The notes beneath the pieces are model-generated. The model searched no databases and was not told where the DNA came from. It worked only from the letters and a program-made list of their open reading frames with translations. From Bacteroidota bacterium (GTDB lineage: Bacteria; Bacteroidota; Bacteroidia; NS11-12g; UBA9320), in NCBI GenBank assembly GCA_024638525.1, contig JAHEKB010000009.1:1-16844 (forward strand): DNA of 16,844 nucleotides, written 5' to 3'. Positions within the stretch are counted from its first letter, which is position 1. Each line of letters starts with the position of its first letter. The translations under genes and the position numbers were made by a program. Shown here in pieces: positions 1 to 6,938 of this stretch.

Positions 1-617
1 CAGCATCCAATTCAACGAATACAGACGTCTTGGTTCATCACGGTTCTACAGATGCACCTTGCGTTGACGTAGATGCAGTTGGTGCCGGCAACTTGGTAAA
101 CAATGCATGCTTCGGAGATTACGCAGGATACTTAGAGCTTCCAACTGATGATTATACTCTGGTCATTAGAGATTCAACAGGAGGAGCGGCAGTTGCGGCT
201 TTCGATGCACCTTTAGCGACATTGACCTTAGAGGGTGAAGCACTGGTTGTGGTAGCATCTGGCTTCTTTAACCCAGCGAACAATAGCGATGGAGCTGCTT
301 TTGGCTTGTACGTAGCAACTGCTGGCGGTGGAGAGCTATTAGAATTGCCTTCAGCATCAACAGCATCAACGCCGAAGTTTAATAACGAGAATTTTGTCCT
401 ATACCCAAATCCAGCTCAAAACACGATTAAGATCAAAGGGCTTGACACCAGAGGAATGGACGCACAGATATTGGATATCACTGGAAGGGTAGTCGTAGAA
501 ACGTCTATCAATGACCTAAACTCAATAGACATCAGTTCATTGAGACCAGGAGCGTACCAAGTGATACTAACAGAAAATGCTCAGACATTGGGTAATATTA
601 AGTTTATCAAACTATAA
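1..617 (+). CDS. Secreted DUF4397-domain protein with T9SS type A sorting domain (3' part only)
   Basis: The reading frame is open to the left edge, so the N-terminus lies outside the window; the first apparent start (position 30) is only a TTG inside the gene. The visible N-terminal part contains VLVHHGSTDAPCVDVDA, matching the opening strand of DUF4397 beta-sandwich repeats (usual form VRVVHGSPDAPxVDV). About 70 residues before the stop a T9SS C-terminal sorting domain begins (NFVLYPNPAQN, then ILDITGRVV and LRPGAYQVIL), the signal for export across the outer membrane and surface attachment in Bacteroidota. The protein is therefore probably extracellular or surface-bound; DUF4397 has no defined activity. 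A strong terminator follows 40 bases after the stop, so this is the last gene of its transcript. Family assignment is fairly sure, function unknown. Confidence 0.85.
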   Translation, partial: ASNSTNTDVLVHHGSTDAPCVDVDAVGAGNLVNNACFGDYAGYLELPTDDYTLVIRDSTGGAAVAAFDAPLATLTLEGEALVVVASGFFNPANNSDGAAFGLYVATAGGGELLELPSASTASTPKFNNENFVLYPNPAQNTIKIKGLDTRGMDAQILDITGRVVVETSINDLNSIDISSLRPGAYQVILTENAQTLGNIKFIKL

Positions 618-653
618 GCTTAGGTAATTGGTATAATCACCTAATCAGTGATC

Positions 654-689
654 AAAAAAGCCCTCTTATTCTACAAGAGGGCTTTTTTT
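654..689 (+). terminator. Rho-independent terminator after the T9SS gene
   Basis: An 8-bp perfect stem (GCCCTCTT at 660-667 with AAGAGGGC at 675-682) with a 7-base loop is followed by seven T residues (683-689). A run of A residues precedes the stem, so it could act weakly on the other strand too. It ends the transcript of the gene stopping at 617. Confidence 0.9.
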
Positions 690-795
690 GTGCGAAGGTT
701 TAAGCCATTGCGAAGGTAAAGGCTGTGCTGACAGAAAAGAGCCCGGCCTCACCACCTTCTAATACTCTTTGATTTTGTTTTCATAAAAGAAAAAA

Positions 796-821
796 TAAAA
801 AGAGTCCCGCCCGAAGGCGAG
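796..821 (-). terminator. Duplicate copy of the tRNA-fMet terminator, after the GIY-YIG gene
   Basis: On the minus strand the sequence reads ACTCGCC-TTCG-GGCGGGACTC followed by TTTTTATTTTTT. The stem has a UUCG loop and one G-U pair. It shares 18 identical bases with the terminator of the real tRNA at 1207-1224 and ends transcription of the GIY-YIG gene. Confidence 0.75.
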
Positions 822-837
822 TCCGTCAGCTGACGGA
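822..837. repeat. 16-bp perfect palindrome TCCGTCAGCTGACGGA
   Basis: A perfect 16-bp inverted repeat lies between the duplicated terminator and the duplicated T arm, at a place where the intact tRNA locus has no such sequence. A near copy is at 863-878. From memory, palindromes of this kind recur in Bacteroidota genomes; their role is not known to me. Confidence 0.7.
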
Positions 838-890
838 TCCGGGAACAGGACTCGAACCTGTGTCCGTCAATCGACGGATATGAGCCCCGA
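838..890 (-). pseudogene. tRNA-fMet 3'-half fragment (degenerate duplicate)
   Basis: On the minus strand this segment contains the anticodon region GGGCTCATA (CAU anticodon), then an inverted repeat in place of the anticodon 3' strand and variable loop, then the complete T arm ACAGGTTCGAGTCCTGT and the start of the acceptor 3' strand TCCCG. All matching parts are identical or nearly so to tRNA-fMet at 1236-1307. The D arm and the 5' acceptor strand are absent, so it cannot fold as a tRNA. The anticodon part lies within the 3' end of the GIY-YIG reading frame. Confidence 0.75.
863..878. repeat. Second inverted repeat TCCGTCAATCGACGGA
   Basis: A 6-bp stem (TCCGTC/GACGGA) with a 4-base loop, sharing TCCGTCA and GACGGA with the palindrome at 822-837. 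It interrupts the tRNA fragment where the variable loop should be, and it contains the TGA stop codon of the GIY-YIG gene (867-869, minus strand). The TGACGGA half of the left repeat can also pair with the TCCGTCA half of this one, enclosing the T arm. Confidence 0.65.
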
Positions 891-1133
891 TGATTCGAGC
901 TTCTTATAAATCCACGCTCGCCCTCTGGATGACTTCAACTGCAATTCTCGATTTCTTGCTTTCCCCTTGTCAATAATATCCTCGCGATGAACAATTTGCC
1001 AAGGCCTGCATTTAGTAGTAAAACCTTTTGTCCCCAGCTGATTATGAGATAGCATCCTTTGAGGCAAATTACCTGTCATTCCTATATAAATCCTGTTACA
1101 CCGCATGGAAAAAAGCACATATACCGAATACAT
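867..1133 (-). CDS. Small GIY-YIG nuclease-domain protein
   Basis: This 88-residue protein is essentially a single GIY-YIG domain, the catalytic fold of UvrC and of several homing endonucleases. Visible motif positions are YVL (5-7) and YIG (16-18) for the namesake motif, Arg26, His30-Asn31, and RNREL-LK around Glu63, the usual metal-binding acid. The catalytic set looks intact. Free-standing proteins of this size are common in Bacteroidota and are often annotated only as GIY-YIG nuclease family; their biological role is poorly known. The last six residues (GLISVD) are encoded by tRNA-derived sequence plus an inverted repeat, so the native C-terminus may have been replaced at insertion. It lies on the same strand as, and directly downstream of, tRNA-fMet. 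No clear promoter was seen in the 68 bases between the tRNA terminator and the start. Confidence 0.85.
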   Translation of the reverse strand: MYSVYVLFSMRCNRIYIGMTGNLPQRMLSHNQLGTKGFTTKCRPWQIVHREDIIDKGKARNRELQLKSSRGRAWIYKKLESSGLISVD

Positions 1134-1200
1134 CCTTAATTCTAATGAATTATAGCTAACAGCATGGTAGAATGTTCACTAGCGGTGTTAAATGTTTCAT

Positions 1201-1226
1201 AAAAAAGTCCCGCCCGAAGGCGAGAC
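1201..1226 (-). terminator. Terminator of tRNA-fMet
   Basis: On the minus strand GTCTCGCC-TTCG-GGCGGGAC forms an 8-bp stem with a UUCG tetraloop and one G-U pair, followed directly by six T residues. It starts 10 bases beyond the tRNA 3' end. Confidence 0.85.
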
Positions 1227-1235
1227 TCTTTAAAG

Positions 1236-1307
<72 letters not shown>

Positions 1308-1319
1308 ATATTTGGAGTG

Positions 1320-1350
1320 CAAAGATAGTATATTATCATCTTTTGACAAG
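1320..1350 (-). promoter_or_regulatory. Promoter of tRNA-fMet (Bacteroidota type)
   Basis: On the minus strand a perfect TAnnTTTG element (TATCTTTG, 1320-1327) lies 12 bases before the mature tRNA 5' end. A TTG (1347-1349) stands 19 bases further upstream, in the position of the TTTG -33 element used by Bacteroidota sigma-ABfr. Confidence 0.7.
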
Positions 1351-1418
1351 GCGTTCCCTTCATATTGTAAATCAAGTATCTTTCTGACGATGCTCAACAA
1401 CTTCGTGCTTTAAGACGC

Positions 1419-1426
1419 TAACTTCG
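1419..1426 (+). promoter_or_regulatory. Possible -7 element of the lipocalin gene
   Basis: TAACTTCG matches TAnnTTTG at seven of eight positions and lies 7 bases before the ATG. No good -33 element was found at the usual spacing. A second candidate is TATCTTTC at 1377-1384. Confidence 0.3.
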
Positions 1427-1433
1427 CCGAACA

Positions 1434-1952
1434 ATGAATAAGCTCATCATAAGCATAATTGCCATGGCACTTCTATCTTGTGGTTCTGAGGCTGAATTGC
1501 CTACAGTCCAAAATTTTAACACGGACAATTATCTCGGCACCTGGCACGAAATAGCAAGACTGCCCAATGGTTTTGAAAAAGGACTCAGCTGTGTTACCGC
1601 GACATATAGTCTCAAAACCAACGGAAAGATAAAGGTGGTCAATAAAGGCTATAAGGCGGAAAAAGATAAGTGGGAAGATATAACGGGTGTGGCCTGGGCT
1701 CCAAATAAAAGTCGCGCTGCAGAAATTAAAGTGCGGTTTTTCTGGCCGTTTGCAGGAGATTACTTCGTTCTTTCCATCAACCCCGACTACACACAAGCCC
1801 TGGTAGGCTCTCCCAGCAGGAAATTTCTCTGGATTCTATCAAAATCACCTCAAATGAATCAAACTGATTACGAGGCTTTGCTCAAGAAAGCTGAAGAATT
1901 GGGCTTTGAGGTTGGGGCAATGGATAAAATCGATCAAAGCTGCTTTAATTAA
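1434..1952 (+). CDS. blc: Blc-type bacterial lipocalin, outer-membrane lipoprotein
   Basis: A 172-residue lipocalin. The N-terminus is a lipoprotein signal with lipobox LLSC (lipidated Cys16). The first lipocalin motif YLGTWHEIARLPNGFEKG begins at about residue 33, and the family motif with ALVGSPSRKFLWILSKSP lies near residues 122-140, very close to E. coli Blc and apolipoprotein D-like proteins. The fold is an eight-stranded beta barrel that binds lipophilic molecules such as fatty acids or lysophospholipids; in E. coli Blc is linked to membrane stress. The length is typical. It is followed after 55 bases by the photolyase operon on the same strand, and lipocalins are often found in photolyase gene neighbourhoods, so co-expression is possible but not shown. 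Confidence 0.9.
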   Translation: MNKLIISIIAMALLSCGSEAELPTVQNFNTDNYLGTWHEIARLPNGFEKGLSCVTATYSLKTNGKIKVVNKGYKAEKDKWEDITGVAWAPNKSRAAEIKVRFFWPFAGDYFVLSINPDYTQALVGSPSRKFLWILSKSPQMNQTDYEALLKKAEELGFEVGAMDKIDQSCFN

Positions 1953-2007
1953 GGTGTTTTTGCTTGGATAAACACAAACTCATCTGCTCGCTGTTTGTTG
2001 AATAAGT

Positions 2008-2703
2008 ATGGCAAATTACCTAGTAATTGGAGCTTCCTCAGGAATTGGCAAGCAAATCGCTCTGGATCTTCAAAATGAAGGTCATTCCGTTTTCTCTACC
2101 TATTTTAGGAGCGGAGTTCAAAGTGATCTTGAAGGAGTTCAATTTAAGTATAATGCCGTGGAAGACGATCTAGATATTGACCAGCTTCCCGCATCTCTAG
2201 ACGGCTTGGTTTATTGCCCTGGGGCAATTGCTTTGAGCCCCTTTCACAGAATTAAAGCCGAAGCATTTATAGAAGATTATTCACTACAGGTATTAGGGGC
2301 TGTAAGGAGTTTGCAACAATGCTACCCCAAACTCAAGGCCGCCGAAAATCCATCTGTAGTATTGTTCAGCACAATAGCAGTGCAGAAAGGGTTTAATTTT
2401 CATTCTTTAGTTGCGAGTTCAAAAGGGGCCATCGAGGGCCTGGCAAGATCCCTTGCCGCAGAGTGGGCCCCCTCTATCAGGGTAAATGTGGTAGCCCCAT
2501 CAATTACAAGAACACCCTTGGCAGATCGATTACTAAATTCTGAAGACAAGATAAACGCAAACGCAAATAGGCACCCCATGCAGCGCATTGGCGAACCACA
2601 AGATATCTCTGAAGTCAGCAGGTTTCTGCTCTCAGATAAATCAAGTTGGATTACTGGACAGATAATGCATGTAGACGGTGGACTATCAAGCTTAAACAAA
2701 TAA
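2008..2703 (+). CDS. SDR-fold protein of the photolyase cluster, lacking the catalytic Tyr
   Basis: 231 residues with a Rossmann fold of the short-chain dehydrogenase/reductase superfamily. The nucleotide-binding motif GASSGIG is at residues 8-14; the usual NNAG is replaced by YCPG (69-72). The VNVVAPS segment (160-166) and a C-terminal HVDGG (221-225) are as in ordinary SDRs. The active site is not: in the region aligned with Ser-x12-Tyr-x3-Lys, Lys139 is kept, but Tyr is replaced by Val135 and Ser by Thr122. It may therefore bind NAD(P) without normal alcohol/ketone chemistry. I recall the same departure in relatives found in photolyase clusters, so it seems a family trait rather than damage. 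It is first of four tightly spaced genes; the next begins two bases after its stop. Confidence 0.85.
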   Translation: MANYLVIGASSGIGKQIALDLQNEGHSVFSTYFRSGVQSDLEGVQFKYNAVEDDLDIDQLPASLDGLVYCPGAIALSPFHRIKAEAFIEDYSLQVLGAVRSLQQCYPKLKAAENPSVVLFSTIAVQKGFNFHSLVASSKGAIEGLARSLAAEWAPSIRVNVVAPSITRTPLADRLLNSEDKINANANRHPMQRIGEPQDISEVSRFLLSDKSSWITGQIMHVDGGLSSLNK

Positions 2704-2705
2704 TT

Positions 2706-2873
2706 ATGTTAAAACTATTTAAGAAAAGCAGCAAAAAAGACAAGCTCAACAAAGAATACGAGCGGCTCTTGAAAAAATCCTATGAGCTGTCAAAGGTAAA
2801 CCGTACGGAAAGTGATCGCGTTTTTGCGCAAGCACAGGAGATTTTGGAGCAAATGGAACAATTGGAGTCATAA
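2706..2873 (+). CDS. Lacal_2735/DUF6435-like small protein
   Basis: A 55-residue, highly charged, probably helical protein starting MLKLFKKSSKKDKLN, with the core YERLLKKSYELSKVNRTESD. No signal peptide or membrane segment. It resembles, from memory, a small family annotated Lacal_2735 or DUF6435, found next to photolyase genes in flavobacteria; function unknown. A longer reading with 20 more residues (from 2646) would overlap the SDR gene. The ATG at 2706, two bases after the SDR stop, fits the compact spacing of the operon and the family N-terminus. The next gene starts one base after its stop. Confidence 0.8.
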   Translation: MLKLFKKSSKKDKLNKEYERLLKKSYELSKVNRTESDRVFAQAQEILEQMEQLES

Positions 2874-2874
2874 A

Positions 2875-3342
2875 ATGGCATTCTATCAATTCAAGCGATC
2901 TCAAAAAATCAATGCCAATATTGATGATGTGTGGGATTTCATCTCATCTCCTGCTAACCTCAAGGAGATCACCCCAGATTATATGGGCTTTGATATTACT
3001 TCTGATAGTCCCGAAAAGATGTATCCGGGCTTGATTATAAGCTATAAAGTGAGTCCTCTTCTTGGAATTAAAACCACTTGGGTTACTGAAATTACACAAG
3101 TGGTTGACAAGCAATTCTTTATCGATGAACAACGAGTTGGTCCTTATTCCCTATGGCATCACCAACATCATATAGAGCCCATAGAGGGTGGAGTTTTGAT
3201 GAGCGATATTGTGTCCTATCAACCGCCATTTGGGGTGCTAGGAGCCATCGCTAATAAATTCATAATCAGATCAAAGCTGAAAGAAATCTTCGCCTACCGT
3301 AAATCTGCTTTAGAAAAAAGATTTGGTAAGTACAATGGCTAA
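2875..3342 (+). CDS. SRPBCC-family protein of the photolyase operon
   Basis: 155 residues with the START/Bet v 1-like SRPBCC fold: an N-terminal MAFYQFKRSQKINANIDDVW leading into FISSPANLKEITP, a central WVTEITQV, a PYSLWHHQHHIEP segment and a C-terminal helix. Such proteins enclose a hydrophobic ligand pocket; members in this context are sometimes annotated as cell division inhibitor, a label I would not trust from sequence alone. The ATG at 2875 is chosen because it lies one base after the preceding stop; an upstream in-frame ATG at 2812 would overlap that gene deeply. The end overlaps the photolyase start by 8 bases. The ligand is unknown; a role linked to light exposure or DNA repair is inferred only from the operon. 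Confidence 0.8.
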   Translation: MAFYQFKRSQKINANIDDVWDFISSPANLKEITPDYMGFDITSDSPEKMYPGLIISYKVSPLLGIKTTWVTEITQVVDKQFFIDEQRVGPYSLWHHQHHIEPIEGGVLMSDIVSYQPPFGVLGAIANKFIIRSKLKEIFAYRKSALEKRFGKYNG

Positions 3343-4621
3343 GGTCAGCGTTCACTGGTTTAGAAGAGACTTAAGGATAAAAGACAATCACGCTCTTTCT
3401 CGTGCATTGGATTCTTCGTCCAATGTGCTTCCTCTTTTCATCTTCGATAAGAACATTCTGGATGATTTGCCAAAAAAAGACCATAGGGTCAGCTTTATTC
3501 ACCGTGAGCTAAAAAGTCTCAAAAAACAAATCAAAGACCTCGGAGGAGATCTTTTAGTATTGTATGGAGACCCGCTTACTATCTGGCAAAAACTGCTTGA
3601 GGACTACGACCTTTCTGCCGTTTACACCAATGAAGACTATGAGCCGTATGCCAAACAAAGAGATCGGGAAGTTAAAAGCCTTCTCGACAGTAAAGGGATT
3701 GCATTCCATTCTTTAAAAGATCAAGTCATCTATGCCAAAAATGATGTTGTCAAAGAGGATGGAAACCCCTATACCGTATATACCCCATATAAGAACAAGT
3801 ACTTGAGTCTTTTAAAACCTGAGCACTATCAAGAGTTTTTGTGTGAGGGAAGCTGGTACAATCATGAAACTACTTTTCCGGAACTTTCAGAATTTGGCTT
3901 TACTAAGAGCGATTTGGATCCGCCAAAAGCTAATCCAAATACCATTGCGGACTACGATAAACACAGAGATATTCCCTCTGTAGATGGAACGACTCATTAT
4001 GGCCCTTACCTTCGCTTTGGTACTATCAGTATACGCTCTCTTTTTAGGAAGCATATAGACACCAACAGCGTCTTTATTTCCGAGTTGATTTGGCGAGAAT
4101 TCTTTACGCAAATCCTGTATCATTTTCCAAAAGTTGTTAACCAGTCGTTCCGCAGCAAATACGATTACATCCCTTGGCGCAATAAGAAGGAAGAATTTAC
4201 CAAATGGCGTTTAGGTACTACTGGCTATCCTATCGTCGATGCCGGAATGAGAGAGTTGAATGCCACAGGATATATGCACAATAGGGTGCGAATGGTAGTG
4301 GCCAGTTTTCTCTGTAAACACCTGTTGATTGATTGGAGATGGGGAGAGGCCTATTTCGCAGAAAAACTGTTTGATTATGACTTGGCATCAAACAATGGGA
4401 ATTGGCAATGGGCCGCCGGAACAGGTTGCGATGCTGCGCCCTATTTCAGAGTATTCAACCCCTCTAGTCAGGAAAAGAAATTTGACCCAAATCAAAACTA
4501 CATAAAAAAATGGGTGCCTGAAATAGATTCCGAATCCTACCCAAAACCCATGGTGGATCATTCCATGGCCAGGAAAAGAGCTTTGGAGACCTATAAATCT
4601 GCTCTAGACTCCTTTAGCTGA
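3335..4621 (+). CDS. phrB: Deoxyribodipyrimidine photolyase (class I CPD photolyase)
   Basis: A 428-residue photolyase/cryptochrome-family enzyme that splits cyclobutane pyrimidine dimers using blue light and FADH-. The N-terminal alpha/beta domain begins VHWFRRDLRIKDNHAL, the antenna-binding part. The C-terminal FAD domain has GPYLRFGTIS, LIWREFFTQILYHFP, WRLGTTGYPIVDAGMREL, TGYMHNRVRM and NNGNWQWAAGTGCDAAPYFR, matching E. coli PhrB closely and including the conserved Trp of the WQWA segment. The length is slightly short of E. coli (about 470). The ATG at 3335 is chosen over one at 3323 because VSVHWFRRDL then sits directly at the N-terminus as in the family. It is last of a four-gene overlapping operon, and its end overlaps the convergent carbonic anhydrase gene by 8 bases. 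Confidence 0.93.
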   Translation: MAKVSVHWFRRDLRIKDNHALSRALDSSSNVLPLFIFDKNILDDLPKKDHRVSFIHRELKSLKKQIKDLGGDLLVLYGDPLTIWQKLLEDYDLSAVYTNEDYEPYAKQRDREVKSLLDSKGIAFHSLKDQVIYAKNDVVKEDGNPYTVYTPYKNKYLSLLKPEHYQEFLCEGSWYNHETTFPELSEFGFTKSDLDPPKANPNTIADYDKHRDIPSVDGTTHYGPYLRFGTISIRSLFRKHIDTNSVFISELIWREFFTQILYHFPKVVNQSFRSKYDYIPWRNKKEEFTKWRLGTTGYPIVDAGMRELNATGYMHNRVRMVVASFLCKHLLIDWRWGEAYFAEKLFDYDLASNNGNWQWAAGTGCDAAPYFRVFNPSSQEKKFDPNQNYIKKWVPEIDSESYPKPMVDHSMARKRALETYKSALDSFS

Positions 4622-5243
4622 AATTGACCCTGCCACTGGCAACGTCATATACGGCTCCAACAATTTCAATCTCTCCCAATCGGTGCATGTCCCTCAAAAT
4701 TTCGCTTTGACTTAGGATATTTGCAACGGTCTGATTGACATTCTCTTCTACCACTGCTTGAACAAAGCCGTCATTGGCGGATGACCTGTCATCTTCAAAA
4801 CCCTTGACTGCATCAACTGCCGGCATAAGTTTAGCCAACATTCCAGTGATTTTTCCCAGTTCGACATGGTCACAAGCTCCTTTTACAGCGCCACAAGAAG
4901 AATGTCCAAGAACGACTATGGCTTTAGAGCCAGCCACTTTACAGGCATACTCCAAGCTTCCCAAAATGTCATCATTCACAAAATTCCCTGCAACCCTCGC
5001 GCTAAAAACATCACCTATCCCCTGGTCGAAAACAGTCTCTACTGGCACCCTAGAATCAATGCAGCTCAAGACAGCCGCAAACGGCCATTGCCCTCCACTG
5101 GTTTCCATTATTTGCTGATGCAGCTTCCGCTCTAGTTGTTTTGATTGAATAAAACGCTCATTGCCTAGCTTTAACATCTCTATAGCTTTCTGCGGGCTGA
5201 TCGCGTTTTGGCTTTCCTTGTTCTGTGTTGTTTGGTTGTTCAT
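4614..5243 (-). CDS. Beta-class carbonic anhydrase
   Basis: A cytoplasmic enzyme interconverting CO2 and bicarbonate. Counted from the chosen start, the zinc ligands are Cys61, His114 and Cys117 (motifs CIDSR and HSSCGAVKGA), with the Asp63-Arg65 dyad of the beta class; no signal peptide. The total is 209 residues. Two starts are possible: 5243, four bases after the SulP stop, and 5261, which overlaps the SulP end by 14 bases and adds six residues. I prefer 5243 because the distance to the first conserved block (MLKLGNERF) then better fits relatives. It follows the SulP transporter on the same transcript, a pairing widespread in Bacteroidota and implying bicarbonate uptake coupled to interconversion with CO2, for example for anaplerotic carboxylation. 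Its 3' end overlaps phrB tail to tail. Confidence 0.92.
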   Translation of the reverse strand: MNNQTTQNKESQNAISPQKAIEMLKLGNERFIQSKQLERKLHQQIMETSGGQWPFAAVLSCIDSRVPVETVFDQGIGDVFSARVAGNFVNDDILGSLEYACKVAGSKAIVVLGHSSCGAVKGACDHVELGKITGMLAKLMPAVDAVKGFEDDRSSANDGFVQAVVEENVNQTVANILSQSEILRDMHRLGEIEIVGAVYDVASGRVNFS

Positions 5244-5247
5244 GTCG

Positions 5248-6879
5248 TTAGTTGATTTCAATTTCCTTTAAGTCTTCCTTAGAACCTCGTCTAGTTCTTT
5301 TTTCCATGCTCTTTCCAAATTTGGTGACGGGATTCTCGAGCTTGTCTCCGTCTGGACTTAAAAGCTCTAATTGAATATTTCTACTCATTGCATTCGCCTT
5401 AAAGTCTTCTATAATCTCCGTTACATCCGGATGTATGCTTCTCGTTTTGCGCGCATCTATAATCACATTGGAATTATCCGGTAAATGATTGAGTGTTTGC
5501 AGTATGCTGGCCTTATTCAAAAAGCTCACCTCCTCTGCCAGTTTAATGGTAATGGGGTCTCCTTCTTTATGTTCTTCGGGATAATAGTGATAAGGCAGTT
5601 TCAAATTGTTCCAAAGTATATGGAATACTGCAACTACCACTCCGAGCGCAATTCCAATGAGCAAGTCAGTAAAGATAATACCAACTATTGTTACCAGATA
5701 AGGCAAGAACTGCGACCTCCCCTGTTTATACATTTCCTTGAACAAAGACGGTTTAGCCAATTTATAACCCACTAACAATAAGATGGCTGCCAAACTTGCC
5801 AAGGGAACAAGGTTGATCAATTTTGGAATTGCCATCGCAGTAATCAATAGCAAGAATCCATGAATGATAGCCGAGGACTTTGATTTTCCACCTGATTGAA
5901 TATTGGCTGAACTTCTGACAATTACTTGGGTAACAGGTAGGCCCCCAATCATTCCTGAAAGGATATTTCCAATGCCTTGAGATTTGAGCTCTCTGTTTGT
6001 AGGCGTTACCCGCTTCTGTGGATCTAATTTATCTGTGGCCTCGACACAAAGTAGTGTTTCCAAGCTAGCTACTACCGCTATGGTAAAGGCGATTATATAA
6101 ACTTCAGAGTTGTTCCATTGACTAAAGTCTGGAAAAGTGAACTGTTGAAAGAAACCACCTATGGATTCAGCAACAGGTATATTCACTACCTGGTCAGTGC
6201 TCAAGGCATACTCTGACTTAGATCTAAAGAATATATTCAACGCAACTCCCGCCAAAACTGCAACAAGTGGCCCTTGTATAATGCTGAAGATCGCTTGCTT
6301 TTTCATAAAAGACTGTTCCCAAAGAATAAGTATCGCCATTGAAACCGCAGTAATGATTATCGCTCCGGGGCTGATACCATCTAACATATAAGAAAGCTCA
6401 CTAAAGGTATTATGGCCGTCTGTCTGAGCAAATGCAAAATCTCCTTCTGGATCTTTGTCATAACCAAAGGCATGGGGTATTTGCTTAAGTATGATAATTA
6501 TTCCTATACCCGAAAGCATCCCTTTGATCACTGAGGATGGAAAATAGTAGCCAATTACTCCCGCCTTTAAGAAGCCAAAAACCAGCTGAATAATGCCGGC
6601 AATCACTACCGCATAGAGAAAGATATCGAAACTTCCCAGGTCTTGAATAGAGGTTAGTACTATAACAGCTAGTCCTGCTGCTGGGCCACTCACGCCAAGT
6701 GGAGATCCGCTGAGCATACCTACGACTATACCGCCCACAATCCCTGCAATTATTCCTGAGAAAAGGGGGGCGCCGGAGGCAAGCGCTATGCCAAGACATA
6801 GAGGCATGGCAACCAAGAAAACCACTATAGAAGCTGGCAAATCGTATTTTATGGATGAAAAGAATCCGTGTTGTTTCAT
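5248..6879 (-). CDS. SulP-family anion transporter, probably bicarbonate
   Basis: 543 residues. The N-terminal part opens with a SulP signature (YDLPASIVVFLVAMPLCLGI, ASGAPLFSGI, GVSGPAAGLAV) and holds roughly ten to twelve hydrophobic membrane segments up to about residue 415. The C-terminal cytoplasmic part (about 430-520) resembles a STAS domain (VSFLNKASILQTLNHLPDNS, NVIIDARKTRSIHPDVTEII), which regulates or assembles such carriers. SulP proteins carry sulfate, bicarbonate, chloride or dicarboxylates. The directly following carbonic anhydrase points to bicarbonate, as in BicA-type transport described for marine bacteria; that is inference from context. The gene is probably co-transcribed with the small exported protein 50 bases upstream. 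Confidence 0.9.
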   Translation of the reverse strand: MKQHGFFSSIKYDLPASIVVFLVAMPLCLGIALASGAPLFSGIIAGIVGGIVVGMLSGSPLGVSGPAAGLAVIVLTSIQDLGSFDIFLYAVVIAGIIQLVFGFLKAGVIGYYFPSSVIKGMLSGIGIIIILKQIPHAFGYDKDPEGDFAFAQTDGHNTFSELSYMLDGISPGAIIITAVSMAILILWEQSFMKKQAIFSIIQGPLVAVLAGVALNIFFRSKSEYALSTDQVVNIPVAESIGGFFQQFTFPDFSQWNNSEVYIIAFTIAVVASLETLLCVEATDKLDPQKRVTPTNRELKSQGIGNILSGMIGGLPVTQVIVRSSANIQSGGKSKSSAIIHGFLLLITAMAIPKLINLVPLASLAAILLLVGYKLAKPSLFKEMYKQGRSQFLPYLVTIVGIIFTDLLIGIALGVVVAVFHILWNNLKLPYHYYPEEHKEGDPITIKLAEEVSFLNKASILQTLNHLPDNSNVIIDARKTRSIHPDVTEIIEDFKANAMSRNIQLELLSPDGDKLENPVTKFGKSMEKRTRRGSKEDLKEIEIN

Positions 6880-6924
6880 GAAGTATTTATTTATGTGTTA
6901 AAAGTGTAAAGACTGAAAGCGCGC

Positions 6925-6938
6925 GAAGCTTAAGCTTC
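6925..6938. repeat. 14-bp perfect palindrome GAAGCTTAAGCTTC at a stop codon
   Basis: A perfect palindrome covering the last codons and the TAA stop of the small exported protein gene and lying 41 bases before the SulP start. With no T tract it is not a terminator. It could be a protein-binding site or chance. Confidence 0.4.

Larger units (their letters stand above)
796..1226 (-). mobile_element. Possible miniature tRNA-associated GIY-YIG element
   Basis: Read on the minus strand, an intact tRNA-fMet and its terminator (1307-1201) are followed by a GIY-YIG nuclease gene and then by a second, degenerate copy of the tRNA 3' half and of the same terminator (890-796). Two blocks are identical in both copies: 18 bp of terminator stem-loop (804-821 and 1207-1224) and 23 bp of T arm plus acceptor (840-862 and 1239-1261). 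A duplicated tRNA 3' end with a nuclease gene between the copies is the arrangement expected when an element uses a tRNA 3' end as target and leaves a functional tRNA. That it is or was mobile is inference. There is no integrase or transposase, and a simple local duplication remains possible. Confidence 0.4.

Noticed and set aside
838..890. A second functional tRNA-Met
   Set aside because: The 5' acceptor strand and D arm are missing and an inverted repeat interrupts the variable region.
796..1226. CRISPR or prophage interpretation of the repeats near tRNA-fMet
   Set aside because: There are only two copies of each repeat, which match a tRNA and its terminator, with no cas or phage genes nearby.
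1473..1796. Antisense reading frame within the lipocalin gene
   Set aside because: The plus-strand lipocalin has a clear signal, lipobox and family motifs; the reverse frame shows no recognisable domain.
4614..4621. Tail-to-tail overlap of phrB and carbonic anhydrase as a regulatory antisense device
   Set aside because: Eight shared bases are usual in compact genomes and no terminator or other signal supports more.
4774..5135. Two plus-strand frames opposite the carbonic anhydrase gene
   Set aside because: They lie fully inside a gene with intact zinc ligands and show no family features.
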